A stretch of 64,000 nucleotides of DNA, taken from contig NZ_CABVLM010000001.1 of the NCBI RefSeq assembly GCF_902498845.1, forward strand, positions 372,001-436,000, read 5' to 3'. Origin of the DNA: Pseudoalteromonas rhizosphaerae. Lineage in GTDB: Bacteria > Pseudomonadota > Gammaproteobacteria > Enterobacterales > Alteromonadaceae. Of the stretch, positions 43,149 through 52,306 are shown in pieces (position 1 is the first letter of the stretch; each line of letters starts with the position of its first letter). Under the pieces are notes generated by a model, which was not told the DNA's origin, did no database searches, and was given only the letters and a program-made list of their open reading frames with translations. The position numbers and the translations under genes are program-made.

Positions 43149-44420
43149 ATGAAACTTGAGTCTTTAGCGTTGCACCATGGTTATGAATCTGAAGCCACGA
43201 CTAAATCGGCAGCAGTTCCGATTTATAACACCTCTTCTTACACGTTTGATAATACCCAGCATGGTGCTGATTTATTCGATTTAAAAGTGCCGGGTAATAT
43301 TTATACCCGTATTATGAACCCGACCAATGCGGTGCTTGAACAGCGTATTGCGGCGATGGAAGGCGGCATTGGTGCGCTTGCTGTGGCCTCTGGTATGGCG
43401 GCCATCACTTACGCAATTCAATGTTTGTGTGAAGTGGGCACTAATATTGTCAGTACCAGCCAAGTGTATGGTGGTACTTATAACTTATTTGCCCATAGTC
43501 TACCGCGCCAAGGTATTGAAGCGCGGATGATTAAAGCCGATGATTTTGACGGCTTTGAAAACGCGATTGATGAAAACACCCGTGCGGTTTTTTGTGAGTC
43601 GATTGGTAACCCTGCGGGGAATATTGTTGATATCGCTCGATTAGCTAAAATAGCCCATAGCAAAGGCGTGCCGCTGATTGTTGATAACACGGTAGCAACG
43701 CCGTATTTATGCCGGCCATTTGAGTTGGGTGCCGATATTGTGGTGCATTCGCTTACTAAATATATTAACGGCCATGGTACCGCGATTGGCGGCATAATTG
43801 TTGATTCGGGTAAGTTTGACTGGAAAGCCAATGCCACTCGTTTTGCGATGATGAATGAGCCTGATCCGTCGTATCATAATGTGGTTTATACCGATGCTTT
43901 TGCTGAAGCGGCGTTTATTGGTCGCTGCCGTGTTGTTCCACTTAGAAATACCGGTGCGGCACTTGCGCCTAAAAACGCCTCTGACATTTTAATTGGTCTT
44001 GAAACTTTAGGGCTAAGAATGCAGCGCCACTGTGAAAACGCGCAACAGCTTGCTGAATACCTAGAGAACCATCCTAAGGTGCTTTGGGTTAATTACGCAG
44101 GGTTAGCGTCAAGTCCCTATAACGCAATGAGTAAAACAACCACTAGTGGCAAAGCGTCTGGTATTTTAAGCTTTGGGATAGCGGGTGGCCTTGAAGCTGG
44201 CACTCGCTTTATTGATGCACTGAATATGATTTTACGTTTGGTAAATATCGGTGATGCAAAGTCACTGGCTTGCCACCCAGCATCAACCACGCATCGACAA
44301 TTAAATGATGAAGAATTGGCGAACGCAGGGGTTAGCCGCGATTTAATTCGTTTATCAGTGGGTATTGAAAACATCGACGATATCATTGCTGATGTAAGCC
44401 AAGCGCTCGATAAAGCTTAG
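43149..44420 (+). CDS. metY: O-acetylhomoserine (thiol)-lyase / aminocarboxypropyltransferase
   Basis: 423-residue PLP enzyme that condenses O-acetyl-L-homoserine with sulfide or methanethiol to homocysteine or methionine. It begins LESLALHHGYESEATTKSAA; PLP signatures are YTRIMNPTNAVLEQRIAAME, GMAAITYAI, DNTVATPYLCRPFELGADIV and the Schiff-base lysine in VHSLTKYINGHGT. The C-terminal LVNIGDAKSLACHPASTTHR block is typical of the MetY branch, and length (~425) favours MetY over the shorter MetB/MetC (~385). ATG 43149 has AAGG eight bases upstream. It is monocistronic. Confidence 0.93.
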   Translation: MKLESLALHHGYESEATTKSAAVPIYNTSSYTFDNTQHGADLFDLKVPGNIYTRIMNPTNAVLEQRIAAMEGGIGALAVASGMAAITYAIQCLCEVGTNIVSTSQVYGGTYNLFAHSLPRQGIEARMIKADDFDGFENAIDENTRAVFCESIGNPAGNIVDIARLAKIAHSKGVPLIVDNTVATPYLCRPFELGADIVVHSLTKYINGHGTAIGGIIVDSGKFDWKANATRFAMMNEPDPSYHNVVYTDAFAEAAFIGRCRVVPLRNTGAALAPKNASDILIGLETLGLRMQRHCENAQQLAEYLENHPKVLWVNYAGLASSPYNAMSKTTTSGKASGILSFGIAGGLEAGTRFIDALNMILRLVNIGDAKSLACHPASTTHRQLNDEELANAGVSRDLIRLSVGIENIDDIIADVSQALDKA

Positions 44421-44571
44421 TAATGTTAGCTACAGGGGTAAAGCGTGATCCACATTAATGTTTAAACATGCATTTTATGTTTTGCTTGTAAGGTAGGTTT
44501 TATTTATGACCTACCGCACAAATTTACGTTTATATTCGTATATTGATTTAAATAAAATGGAGTGCCAGTAC

Positions 44572-45231
44572 ATGAAACTATTAATTTTTTTAGGTTCAGT
44601 TCGAAAAAGTTCGCCACCTAAGCCGGCACGTCTCGGTGAAAGAGTTGCCAAAGCATGCCAACGCTGTTTGCTTGAGCAATACAGTGACCACGATATTGAA
44701 CTGATAGATCCGCTAGACTACGATCTGGACCCTATATTTAAACCGCACTTTGCTTATTCACAAGCCGAGGTGCCTAAAAAACTCGATGACCTAGCGGAAA
44801 AAATTAAAGCCAGCGATGGTTTTATTATGGTCAGCCCTGAGTACAATCATTCAATGAGTCCAGCATTGGCTAATCTATTAAACCATTTTGGTAGCTCTTT
44901 ATTTGCTTACAAACCCAGCGTTATTGTTACGTATTCTGCGGGGCAGTGGGGTGGCGTTCGTGCCGCTGTTGGGATGCGCAGTTTTTTAAGTGAACTTGGG
45001 TGTTTGCCGGTGTCGGCTATGATCCATGTGCCAAAAGCGCAAGATGTATTTATTGAAAGTGGTGAAACAAACAAAGAGGCAGAGCAAGCATCATGGCGCG
45101 AATATTTTTCGCGGTCGTTTAATCAGTTACTGTGGTGGGCTGAGGCAGCAAGTAAGCAACGTGAGCAGCTTGACCCTAAGCAATTAATTAAAGACTTTAA
45201 ACGCGACCCGTCGCAACGCAATGCACCTTAA
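44572..45231 (+). CDS. NADPH-dependent FMN reductase-family flavoprotein
   Basis: 219-residue flavodoxin-fold protein: phosphate loop GSVRKSSPPKPARLGERVAK near residue 8, and SPEYNHSMSPALANLLNHFG, the FMN-ring binding block of the NADPH-dependent FMN reductase family. Members reduce FMN, quinones or azo compounds using NADPH. The ATG at 44572 has GGAG nine bases upstream; a longer in-frame start at 44506 lacks one. C-terminal ~40 residues are a Lys/Gln-rich tail. Physiological substrate unknown. Confidence 0.87.
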   Translation: MKLLIFLGSVRKSSPPKPARLGERVAKACQRCLLEQYSDHDIELIDPLDYDLDPIFKPHFAYSQAEVPKKLDDLAEKIKASDGFIMVSPEYNHSMSPALANLLNHFGSSLFAYKPSVIVTYSAGQWGGVRAAVGMRSFLSELGCLPVSAMIHVPKAQDVFIESGETNKEAEQASWREYFSRSFNQLLWWAEAASKQREQLDPKQLIKDFKRDPSQRNAP

Positions 45232-45238
45232 TAATAAG

Positions 45239-45427
45239 CTATGGGGTATTAGCATCCTCTCTTGGAGTATCTAAAATAGCTTGTTTCTCTTGGTCTGATA
45301 AAATGATCCAGTCAAATATTTCGTCGCTAGTTCGGCCGCAGCCGCTGCAATAGCCTTTGAGACGGTGGCATTTCCCAATGCAGTCGGTTTTTAATAGCGA
45401 TGAACTTTTTTGGGGTGTTGAATTCAT
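45239..45427 (-). CDS. DUF1289 family small Cys-rich protein
   Basis: 62 residues. The DUF1289 motif is visible as DCIGKCHRLKGYCSGCGRTS followed by DEIFDWIIL: four cysteines in C-x3-C and C-x2-C pairs that probably bind an iron-sulfur cluster or zinc. Convergent with the FMN reductase gene, with only 7 bases between stops, and upstream of it on the minus strand lies a lipoprotein gene. Function unknown. Confidence 0.85.
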   Translation of the reverse strand: MNSTPQKSSSLLKTDCIGKCHRLKGYCSGCGRTSDEIFDWIILSDQEKQAILDTPREDANTP

Positions 45428-45480
45428 AAATCCTTAGCCAAGTAGGTCAACATTTGCTGACCTGTTTTATGGTTTTAATG

Positions 45481-45993
45481 CTATTTATTTGCTACCGATT
45501 TACCTACTTCAAATGAGGTAGACCAAGGCGTTGAGCGAGATAAAGTTTTTCCGGTATGAATTGAAATAGCTGGGTTTTTTTCATCAAGTACAAAGGTAGT
45601 GCGTAATGAATCAGCAGATTCTTTTTGTTGTTCGTGCCAGTTATTTTGCGCTAAACAAGCTCGGGTGAAATCAACAGCCTTTTGATGAATGGCCACCGCT
45701 TGCGTTTGTTCTTGGTAATTATCTTGGCAACGATAAGTCACTGTATCGGCATCCAAAGCACTGATTTGGCATGCTTCACCAACGAGATTGTATTTAGCTG
45801 TCCAGGTTTCTGCGTACTTTGTATTCACGCGGGTACGCTTTAACACCTCAAAACGTGAGTCGTAGGCTGCTAATAAACCATTGATTTTTTCACAAGGCGT
45901 GAGGTTATCAATACTTGCTTTTTGCTCTGTTGTTAAGCTGCTACAACCTGATAAAATAAGGCCTGTTAATAATACCGATAAATACTTTTTCAT
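45481..45993 (-). CDS. uncharacterised lipoprotein
   Basis: 170 residues with a lipoprotein signal MKKYLSVLLTGLILSGCSSL (lipobox LSGC, Cys17). The mature part is mostly helical and polar with four further cysteines (in LTPCEKI, GEACQIS, TYRCQDN and TRACLAQ), which could form two disulfides. No family recognised. AAAGGAT lies before the ATG (minus strand CAAAAGGATAGTCC). Confidence 0.72.
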   Translation of the reverse strand: MKKYLSVLLTGLILSGCSSLTTEQKASIDNLTPCEKINGLLAAYDSRFEVLKRTRVNTKYAETWTAKYNLVGEACQISALDADTVTYRCQDNYQEQTQAVAIHQKAVDFTRACLAQNNWHEQQKESADSLRTTFVLDEKNPAISIHTGKTLSRSTPWSTSFEVGKSVANK

Positions 45994-46178
45994 AGTGGAC
46001 TATCCTTTTGTGATAGCTAATCCTTCGAAGTTGCTTAAAGGATACCTAAGGGCTTGAAAAAATGCCATTAAAGACGTGAAAATAAAATCATTGCATGACT
46101 TATATCAAACGTTTTTAGCGTAATATTTCAAAATTATTTGCATCAAAACTAAGTATTACTTTAAGCAAACGCGGCCAC

Positions 46179-46916
46179 TTATAGATTTTGAACAGGTACA
46201 TTTTTTATTGTTACGCTACCTGAACCATCAGCAAGTAAAGTAAAACTGCCTGCTTTGTTAACATAAATGCCACCAGAGCCATCGGTTACTGTGACTTTAC
46301 CGACAATGTTTTGCACATCGATATTACCCGACCCATCATGAATAATTACATCACCTTGAGTGTTTGCCAGTTCAATACTGCCCGAGCCGTCATGGATGTT
46401 TACACTGTCAGTAATATTGCTCGCAGTGATTGCACCTGAGCCATCTTCAATGGTTAATTGACCCGAAATATTATTGATTATAATTGCGCCAGAACCATCA
46501 TGAATGCTAGTTTCAGCTGCATTTTCAATCGAGATCTCGCCTGATCCATCGGTAATATCAAGCAAGAATGTTGCTGGTAGCGACACCGTTAGATCTATGC
46601 GCGTATGATCTTCACTGTGGTTATCACAATTATTCGCAGTTAATTTTGCTGAGTTGCCACTTTTATCTAAAGTAAGGCAGTAGTTGTCATGCGCTTCATA
46701 TTGATAAATTTCAGCCTTTACCGTCACAGTGTCGGTATTACTGCCTACGATATGTAAAAAGCCCGAACCGGCTTCAACGTTTAATGCTGATAGTGATTGA
46801 GCATCAAGGGTAAGCTTTTTTGTGTCTTGTAGTGTCATCTCGTTATTCCAAGCCAAAGTTTGAGTTGATAGCAGTACAGTGCCAATCAGAGTCAATCGTG
46901 TGAATGCGTTAATCAT
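46179..46916 (-). CDS. exported DUF4097-like repeat protein with DGSG repeats
   Basis: 245 residues, signal peptide with likely cleavage after TLA. After an N-terminal region with a Cys pair (DNYCLTL, TANNCDN), there are seven tandem repeats of about 18 residues, each starting (I/V)xDGSG and continuing alternating hydrophobic residues (for example IHDGSGAIIINNISGQLT, IEDGSGAITASNITDSVN). This is the pattern of a right-handed beta-solenoid as in DUF4097/DUF2807-type proteins. The conserved Asp-Gly-Ser-Gly turns could bind calcium. Probably periplasmic or surface. A long AT-rich 5' region separates it from the next locus. Confidence 0.8.
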   Translation of the reverse strand: MINAFTRLTLIGTVLLSTQTLAWNNEMTLQDTKKLTLDAQSLSALNVEAGSGFLHIVGSNTDTVTVKAEIYQYEAHDNYCLTLDKSGNSAKLTANNCDNHSEDHTRIDLTVSLPATFLLDITDGSGEISIENAAETSIHDGSGAIIINNISGQLTIEDGSGAITASNITDSVNIHDGSGSIELANTQGDVIIHDGSGNIDVQNIVGKVTVTDGSGGIYVNKAGSFTLLADGSGSVTIKNVPVQNL

Positions 46917-47006
46917 TATTATTCCCTTTCATTTTTGTGGTGTTTTTAGTTTAGTCGTATAGAGCGACTAAAAAGGTTTAAAGGGGATTTGATAATTTTT
47001 ATTTTA

Positions 47007-47232
47007 ATGCGAAAGTTTGATGCGCTTTGCTTAACTACGGTATATGAATTTACGCCCGAGAAAGTACGAAGTCTTAGGCAACAAAATAATCTTTCCCAAC
47101 CTGTATTCGCTTGCTATTTTAATGTTAGTGATAACGAGTGAGGAAATGGAACAAGGTGAAAGTAAACCAAGAGGCGCAGCGTTAAAAATGCTCTCACTGC
47201 CAGAAAATAAAGCTCTTGCAGCAATAGCGTGA
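47007..47232 (+). pseudogene. frameshifted XRE-family (HigA/NadS-like) antitoxin relic
   Basis: From ATG 47007 one frame reads a start MRKFDALCLTTVYEFTPEKV followed by RSLRQQNNLSQPVFACYFNV and SDNE, then TGA at about 47140. The typical continuation of a helix-turn-helix antitoxin, EQGESKPRGAALKMLSL then PENKALAAIA, is encoded in the +1 frame up to TGA 47230-47232. Two missing G residues (after GAG near 47141 and in the AAATGG near 47148) would restore the expected NVSDNEVRKWEQG. No toxin gene remains upstream. The rest of the 520-base gap 46917-47436 holds only the his terminator. Confidence 0.7.
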
Positions 47233-47390
47233 TTTAGACTTTAAAAGCTGACTTGGATGCAGTCTAGCCTTTCATATTCCGCAGCTGCATTTTCTGTTTT
47301 AACTATTTTATTTTAAAAGACTTTTTGCTTGGTATTCAGCGCGGCGCCTCTTAGCCTTTTTGTAAACAACTTACTTAAAGGTCTTTAAAC

Positions 47391-47415
47391 AAAGCGCTGA
47401 GCAAACTCAGCGCTT
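47391..47415 (-). terminator. terminator of the his operon
   Basis: AAGCGCTGAG, CAAA, CTCAGCGCTT: perfect 10-bp stem 22 bases downstream of the hisI stop on the minus strand, followed by a modest T-rich stretch (TTTGTTTAAA). Confidence 0.75.
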
Positions 47416-47436
47416 AATAAACAAGAGCAGATAAAC

Positions 47437-48051
47437 TTACTTATGTCTTCCTTGCAAACATGCAACGACGTCTTGTAGCTCTAGACCTTGGCGCTGTAGC
47501 AATACGATTAAGTGATATATCAAATCAGCGGATTCATTGGTTAGCTCTTCGTTATCATGTTTCATTGCAGCTAAAGCGACCTCAACGCCTTCTTCCCCCA
47601 CTTTTTGACAACTGCGGCTTAAATCTTTAGCAAACAAAGAGGCGGTGTAGCTTTTTTCAGGGTCGTCGTTTTTACGCGATACAATCACTTGCTCAAGCTG
47701 CGCTAAGAAGCTTAGGCTTGGTTTTGCAGCATCACCAAAACAACTTTGTGTGCCTAAGTGACAAGTTGGCCCAAGTGGGTTAGCCAGCACTAAAATAGAG
47801 TCATAGTCGCAATCAGTATGGACAGACACTACTTCTAAGTAATTCTCAGAGGTTTCGCCTTTGGTCCATAAACGGTTTTTTGAACGCGAGTAAAACGTCA
47901 CCTTTTGCTTTTCAAAGGTGACTTCCAGCGATTCTTGATTCATAAAGCCTTGCATTAAAATAACACCAGTACGGGCATCTTGCACGATGGCAGGGATCAA
48001 TTCGCTTTTAGCAAAATCAACTTGGGTAAGGTTTTGTTTGGTTAGTTGCAT
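47437..48051 (-). CDS. hisI: phosphoribosyl-AMP cyclohydrolase / phosphoribosyl-ATP pyrophosphatase
   Basis: 204-residue bifunctional HisIE catalysing steps 2 and 3 of histidine synthesis. The N-terminal HisI half has [40 protein letters not shown] and HTDCDYDSI with zinc-binding Cys; the C-terminal HisE half (about 110-204) has [20 protein letters not shown] and the [20 protein letters not shown] pyrophosphohydrolase acid cluster. It overlaps hisF by 10 bases and is the last gene of the operon. Confidence 0.95.
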   Translation of the reverse strand: MQLTKQNLTQVDFAKSELIPAIVQDARTGVILMQGFMNQESLEVTFEKQKVTFYSRSKNRLWTKGETSENYLEVVSVHTDCDYDSILVLANPLGPTCHLGTQSCFGDAAKPSLSFLAQLEQVIVSRKNDDPEKSYTASLFAKDLSRSCQKVGEEGVEVALAAMKHDNEELTNESADLIYHLIVLLQRQGLELQDVVACLQGRHK

Positions 48052-48821
48052 AGTCGCGCCGCCACTTGGTTATCTATTAAATATTGTTTTAATTCGCCGA
48101 TGTTGATCACATTTTTGTGAAATACGCTAGCTGCCAGTGCGCCATCAACGTGGCTTTGTTTAAATACATCGACAAAATCTTGCATGGTGCCAGCACCGCC
48201 TGAGGCGATAAGTGGAATATCACACAAAGCACGTATTTTAGACAGCTGCTGGTTATCGTAACCATTGCGCACGCCATCTTGGTTCATGCAGTTGAGTACG
48301 ATTTCGCCTGCGCCTAAGTCTTGCACGCGTTTTACCCATTCTTGCGTTTTATAACGGGTGCGGCTTGACGCATTAGGATCGCCAGTAAGCTGATACACTA
48401 AATACTCGCCAGTTACTTCATCGTAAAAGCTATCAATGCCGACAACGACACATTGTTTACCAAACTCATCATGTAGTTCTTTGATAAGCTCAGGACGGGC
48501 AATAGCAGGGCTGTTTATACTGATTTTATCAGCGCCGCGTTCTAATACGCGTGCTGCATCAGCCACTGATTTAATACCACCTGCAACACAAAATGGAATA
48601 TCAATATGACGTGCTATGCTCTCTACCCAGTTTACATCGAGAAGGCGTTTTTCAACACTGGCGCTAATTTCATAAAATACCAGTTCGTCAGCACCGGCTT
48701 CGCTATACGCTTTAGCCATTGTTAATATGTCGCCAACCACTTCGTGGCCTTTAAATTTAACGCCTTTGACTACTTGGCCGTCTTTAACGTCTAAACACGG
48801 GATTATGCGTTTTGATAACAT
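48042..48821 (-). CDS. hisF: imidazole glycerol phosphate synthase cyclase subunit
   Basis: 259-residue TIM barrel that, using ammonia delivered by HisH, converts PRFAR to imidazole glycerol phosphate and AICAR. It begins [20 protein letters not shown] with the catalytic Asp in CLDVKDG, and has the second catalytic Asp in VVGIDSFYD and the phosphate loops [20 protein letters not shown] and [12 protein letters not shown]. Start overlaps the hisA end by 19 bases; end overlaps hisI by 10 bases. Confidence 0.96.
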   Translation of the reverse strand: MLSKRIIPCLDVKDGQVVKGVKFKGHEVVGDILTMAKAYSEAGADELVFYEISASVEKRLLDVNWVESIARHIDIPFCVAGGIKSVADAARVLERGADKISINSPAIARPELIKELHDEFGKQCVVVGIDSFYDEVTGEYLVYQLTGDPNASSRTRYKTQEWVKRVQDLGAGEIVLNCMNQDGVRNGYDNQQLSKIRALCDIPLIASGGAGTMQDFVDVFKQSHVDGALAASVFHKNVINIGELKQYLIDNQVAARLCN

Positions 48822-49537
48822 GCCAACGCCTCCTCTACATTAAATGCGCCATCAAGCAGTGACTTACCTAATATAACACCGCCTACGCCAAGCTCTTTGA
48901 GCTTTTTAATGTCATCAAGCGAGCTTACACCCCCAGAGGCTTGTACTTTAATATTGCTATTGTGTTTTATTAAGTCTTCATATAATGCAAATGAAGGACC
49001 AGTCATGGTGCCGTCTTTACTGATGTCCGTGCATAGAAAATCAATTACACCCAGTGCTACATAAAAATCGACTAATTCAAATAAGCCGAATTCTGATTCA
49101 CTTAACCAACCGTGGGTGGCAGGTGCCCAGCCATTGTCGGTTTTATTAACGTCGAGGGCGATAACAAAGTGCTTGGCACCGAATTTTTCAATCCAGCTTT
49201 TTACTTCATCACGTTTTTCAACCGCCATAGAGCCAATTACTACTTGGTTAGCACCGGCTTTAAGCCAGTCGCTTACGTCTTGTTCAGTACGAATACCGCC
49301 ACCAACTTGATACGGTACGTTAAGTACTTTGGTGGCTGCTTGAATGTGTTGCCATTGTTTTTTATTAGGATCGCGTGCGCCTTCTAAATCAACAAGGTGT
49401 AATTTACCTGCGCCGCTTTGTGCATACTCTTGTAAGCGCGCACCAAGCTCAAACGGGTAAAACTGTGCAGTATCGTATTTACCTTGATATAAGCGCACAA
49501 TTTGATTTTGTAATACATCTAATGCTGGAATAATCAC
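48803..49537 (-). CDS. hisA: ProFAR isomerase (HisA)
   Basis: 244-residue TIM barrel performing the Amadori rearrangement of ProFAR to PRFAR. Signatures: [58 protein letters not shown] and [20 protein letters not shown]. The start codon is GTG at 49537. It is separated from hisH by 38 bases, the largest gap inside the operon. Confidence 0.95.
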   Translation of the reverse strand: MIIPALDVLQNQIVRLYQGKYDTAQFYPFELGARLQEYAQSGAGKLHLVDLEGARDPNKKQWQHIQAATKVLNVPYQVGGGIRTEQDVSDWLKAGANQVVIGSMAVEKRDEVKSWIEKFGAKHFVIALDVNKTDNGWAPATHGWLSESEFGLFELVDFYVALGVIDFLCTDISKDGTMTGPSFALYEDLIKHNSNIKVQASGGVSSLDDIKKLKELGVGGVILGKSLLDGAFNVEEALACYQNA

Positions 49538-49575
49538 TTGAATTCTCTTTATTAATTTGTGTTGATACGCTTTAT

Positions 49576-50166
49576 TTATAGCTGCCAGTCTAAAAAGTTC
49601 TGCAATAACTGAGTGCCGACTTTAGCGCTACGTTCAGGGTGAAATTGCATACCCGCGTAGTTATCGTTGGCAACAATCGCTGAGAAGGTTTGCCCGTATT
49701 CGCCACTAACCAATGTTGCATCATTCACGGTATGAGCAAAACTATGCACAAAATATACTTGCTTGTTTGCATCAAGGCCTTTGGTTAAAGCATGTTCACG
49801 ATTAACGGTGAGGTTATTCCAACCCATGTGCGGAGACGTTAAACTACCCACATCAAGTGCTTTAACGTGCCCAGGTATTTTGCCAAGGCATTGCACATTA
49901 CCTTCTTCAGTGCTTTCGCACAGTAACTGCATGCCTAAACAAATCCCCATCAGAGGGCGTTGGTATTCATTGATTGCCTGTTGCCAACCGCCTTCTACCA
50001 AGCGCTTCATAGCAACAGATGCATGGCCAACACCTGGTAAAATGGCGCGTTCAAAGTTTTTAAGTTGCTCTGGCGAGGTGATCACTTCTGGCGTTTGCCC
50101 TAAGCGCTCAAAAGCAAAGCGTACAGAGTTTATGTTGGCACAACCGGTGTTAATTATGGCAATCAT
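49576..50166 (-). CDS. hisH: imidazole glycerol phosphate synthase glutaminase subunit
   Basis: 196-residue class I glutamine amidotransferase that feeds ammonia to HisF. The nucleophile Cys is in MGICLGMQLLCESTEEGN, the His/Glu pair in MQFHPERSAKVG, and the N-terminus is MIAIINTGCANINSVRFAFE. The ATG at 50166 overlaps the hisB TGA (ATGA) and has AAGGGG seven bases upstream; the longer GTG start at 50172 is less likely. Confidence 0.95.
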   Translation of the reverse strand: MIAIINTGCANINSVRFAFERLGQTPEVITSPEQLKNFERAILPGVGHASVAMKRLVEGGWQQAINEYQRPLMGICLGMQLLCESTEEGNVQCLGKIPGHVKALDVGSLTSPHMGWNNLTVNREHALTKGLDANKQVYFVHSFAHTVNDATLVSGEYGQTFSAIVANDNYAGMQFHPERSAKVGTQLLQNFLDWQL

Positions 50167-51224
50167 AAACACCCCTTAGAGCTTGCTGTTTGTTGGCTGG
50201 CGTCAGCGGCAATGGCCATACGTAAAGCGCGAGAAAACGCTTTAAATAAACCTTCAACTTGGTGATGACAGTTACCGTCGCTAACCGACAATATTAAGCT
50301 GATCGCTGCATTGTCGCTTAAGCTTTTGAAAAAGTGTTCAACCATTTGTACGTCTAAATCACCGGCTTTTTCACGGCTAAAGTTAGCGTTTAATATAAAC
50401 GAAGCACGACCTGACAAGTCAATTTGTGCCTCTGCTTTGCATTCATCCATCGGTAGGGCAAAACCATAGCGAGCAATTTGTGATTTAGTACCAAGGGCTT
50501 GTTTAAGCGCTAAACCAAGGGCAATGCCGATATCTTCAACAAGGTGGTGCTCGTCAATGTGCAAGTCGCCGCTGGCTTGAATATCAAGGCCAATATTGGC
50601 GTGGGTGCGAATTTGATCAAGCATGTGATCAAAAAAGCCAAGGCCGGTGCTGATCTCGCCATTTTTACTTTGATCTAAATTGAGTTTTACATCAATTTGC
50701 GTTTCTTTAGTGTTGCGAGTCACGCGGCCTTGTCGATCAGCGGTGGTAAGTTTAGTGACAATTGCATTCCAATCACCGTCATACAAAATACCTTCACAAC
50801 ACAAGTTTTGTGCAAGGCCAATATCTGTTTGGCGATCGCCAATCACAAATGAGCGTGCTAAATCGACTTTACCTGAGCGCATTAACTCGGTAAGCAACCC
50901 TGTTTTTGGCTTACGACAATCACAATTTTGCTCATTAAAGTGTGGGCAAATTAATACGTCGTCAAATTTAATGCCTTGGCTTGATAAAATAGCCATCATC
51001 TTATCTTGGGCAATATCAAAATCAGCCGTTGGAAAGCTGTCAGTGCCTAAGCCATCTTGGTTTGACACCATCACTAAACGATAGCCTGCGCTTTGTAATT
51101 GCAAAAGAGCAGGGATCACGTTTGGTAAAAACGCTAGCTTTTCAAGACTGTCTACTTGCTTGTCGGTGATTGGCTCTTCAATAATAGTGCCATCACGGTC
51201 GATAAATAAATACGGGTTGCTCAT
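50163..51224 (-). CDS. hisB: histidinol-phosphatase / imidazoleglycerol-phosphate dehydratase
   Basis: 353-residue bifunctional enzyme in the gammaproteobacterial form. The N-terminal HAD phosphatase has FIDRDGTIIEEP with the nucleophile Asp, MVSNQDGLGTDSFP and a zinc-binding loop ICPHFNEQNCDCRKPKTG. The C-terminal dehydratase (from about residue 165) has the manganese-binding STGLGFFDHMLDQIRTHANI, DLHIDEHHLVEDIGIALG and EHFFKSLSDNAAISL. Overlaps hisC and hisH by four bases each. Confidence 0.96.
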   Translation of the reverse strand: MSNPYLFIDRDGTIIEEPITDKQVDSLEKLAFLPNVIPALLQLQSAGYRLVMVSNQDGLGTDSFPTADFDIAQDKMMAILSSQGIKFDDVLICPHFNEQNCDCRKPKTGLLTELMRSGKVDLARSFVIGDRQTDIGLAQNLCCEGILYDGDWNAIVTKLTTADRQGRVTRNTKETQIDVKLNLDQSKNGEISTGLGFFDHMLDQIRTHANIGLDIQASGDLHIDEHHLVEDIGIALGLALKQALGTKSQIARYGFALPMDECKAEAQIDLSGRASFILNANFSREKAGDLDVQMVEHFFKSLSDNAAISLILSVSDGNCHHQVEGLFKAFSRALRMAIAADASQQTASSKGCL

Positions 51225-52306
51225 GATACTTCCTGCTCTTTAAAAGTGGCTGATTGGCTTAGGCCATCTAACCATATTTTTACTTGTTCTAGTTCTTGCT
51301 CACTGCCGATTGAAATACGTAGCCAATCGTTTTCGCCGTATAAAGTAAAAGCACGCATAACTAAGCCTTGCTCAAGTGCGATATTAAAGCTGTTTTTATC
51401 GGCGAGCTTTAGAGTGACAAAGTTTCCTTCGCCACTGAGCACTTGTAATACGGCAGGGGAGGCTTCGAGCCACTGCTTTAGCTTTGCCCTTAGTGCATTT
51501 AAAATACTTACTTGGCGACGCATTGAAGTAATGGCATCTGGGCTGAGTGCATTTGCAGCAATGCTTGCCACTACCGTTGATACTGGATACGGTGCAATCA
51601 CTTTACGGATTGGCGCTAGTACTGACGATTGGGCAAGAGTAAAGCCTGTACGCAGGCCTGCTAACGCAAATGCTTTAGAGAGCGTTCTAAGTACTACTAT
51701 GTTGGCAAATTCGTTGATGAGTTTGCTTGCACTTTGCTCTGGGCAAAATTCAATATAAGCTTCATCCACAACGACCAGAGCTTTATCGGCAAGTGCTGTT
51801 GCAATAGCCTTTATTTTTTTAAGCGGTGTTAAGCTGCCTGTTGGGTTATTTGGATTACAAATAAACACTAATTTGCTATTACCAACAGCGTTGATTATTT
51901 GATCAACAGTACCATCGAGTAATAATGCTTGGCTTAAGCCATTTATTGCTACGTTGTGAGTGTCGGCGGTGACTTTGTACATGCCGTACGTAGGTAAAAA
52001 TAAAGCAACCGAATCTTGCTCTGGTTGGCAATAGGTGCGTACCAGTAGCTCAATACCTTCATCCGCACCACGGGTCATAAGTACTTGTTCAGCATTGAGT
52101 CCTGCGTAATCAGCATAGCGGTTAATAACATTCATAGGCTGCGGATCAGGGTAGCGATTTAAATCATTAATGCTGATATCGATACTTTTAACATACGGGC
52201 TTTCATTTGCATTAAGCCACGTTGTGCCGGTTAGTTTCTCACTTTTTGCCGAGCTATATGCTGCTAATGCATCAATATTGGCCGGTAATAAAGGATTATT
52301 GCTCAT
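51221..52306 (-). CDS. hisC: histidinol-phosphate aminotransferase
   Basis: 361-residue PLP aminotransferase converting imidazole acetol phosphate and glutamate to histidinol phosphate. Fold-type I signatures: TWLNANESPYV, NRYPDPQP, TRGADEGIELLVRTY, VFICNPNNPTGSL, VVVDEAYIEFCPEQ and the PLP lysine in VLRTLSKAFALAGLRTGF. It overlaps hisD by 11 bases and hisB by four (ATGA). Confidence 0.96.
   Translation of the reverse strand: MSNNPLLPANIDALAAYSSAKSEKLTGTTWLNANESPYVKSIDISINDLNRYPDPQPMNVINRYADYAGLNAEQVLMTRGADEGIELLVRTYCQPEQDSVALFLPTYGMYKVTADTHNVAINGLSQALLLDGTVDQIINAVGNSKLVFICNPNNPTGSLTPLKKIKAIATALADKALVVVDEAYIEFCPEQSASKLINEFANIVVLRTLSKAFALAGLRTGFTLAQSSVLAPIRKVIAPYPVSTVVASIAANALSPDAITSMRRQVSILNALRAKLKQWLEASPAVLQVLSGEGNFVTLKLADKNSFNIALEQGLVMRAFTLYGENDWLRISIGSEQELEQVKIWLDGLSQSATFKEQEVS

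Noticed and set aside
46200..46570. Regular ~54-base repeats, CRISPR-like at first sight
   Set aside because: The repeats are in frame and encode the DGSG protein motif; units are contiguous without unique spacers.
49763..50179. 138-codon plus-strand open frame
   Set aside because: Antisense to hisH, including its catalytic Cys region; shadow of a real gene.
50680..51758. Two plus-strand open frames of 134 and 170 codons
   Set aside because: Antisense to hisB and hisC, with low-complexity composition typical of reverse frames.
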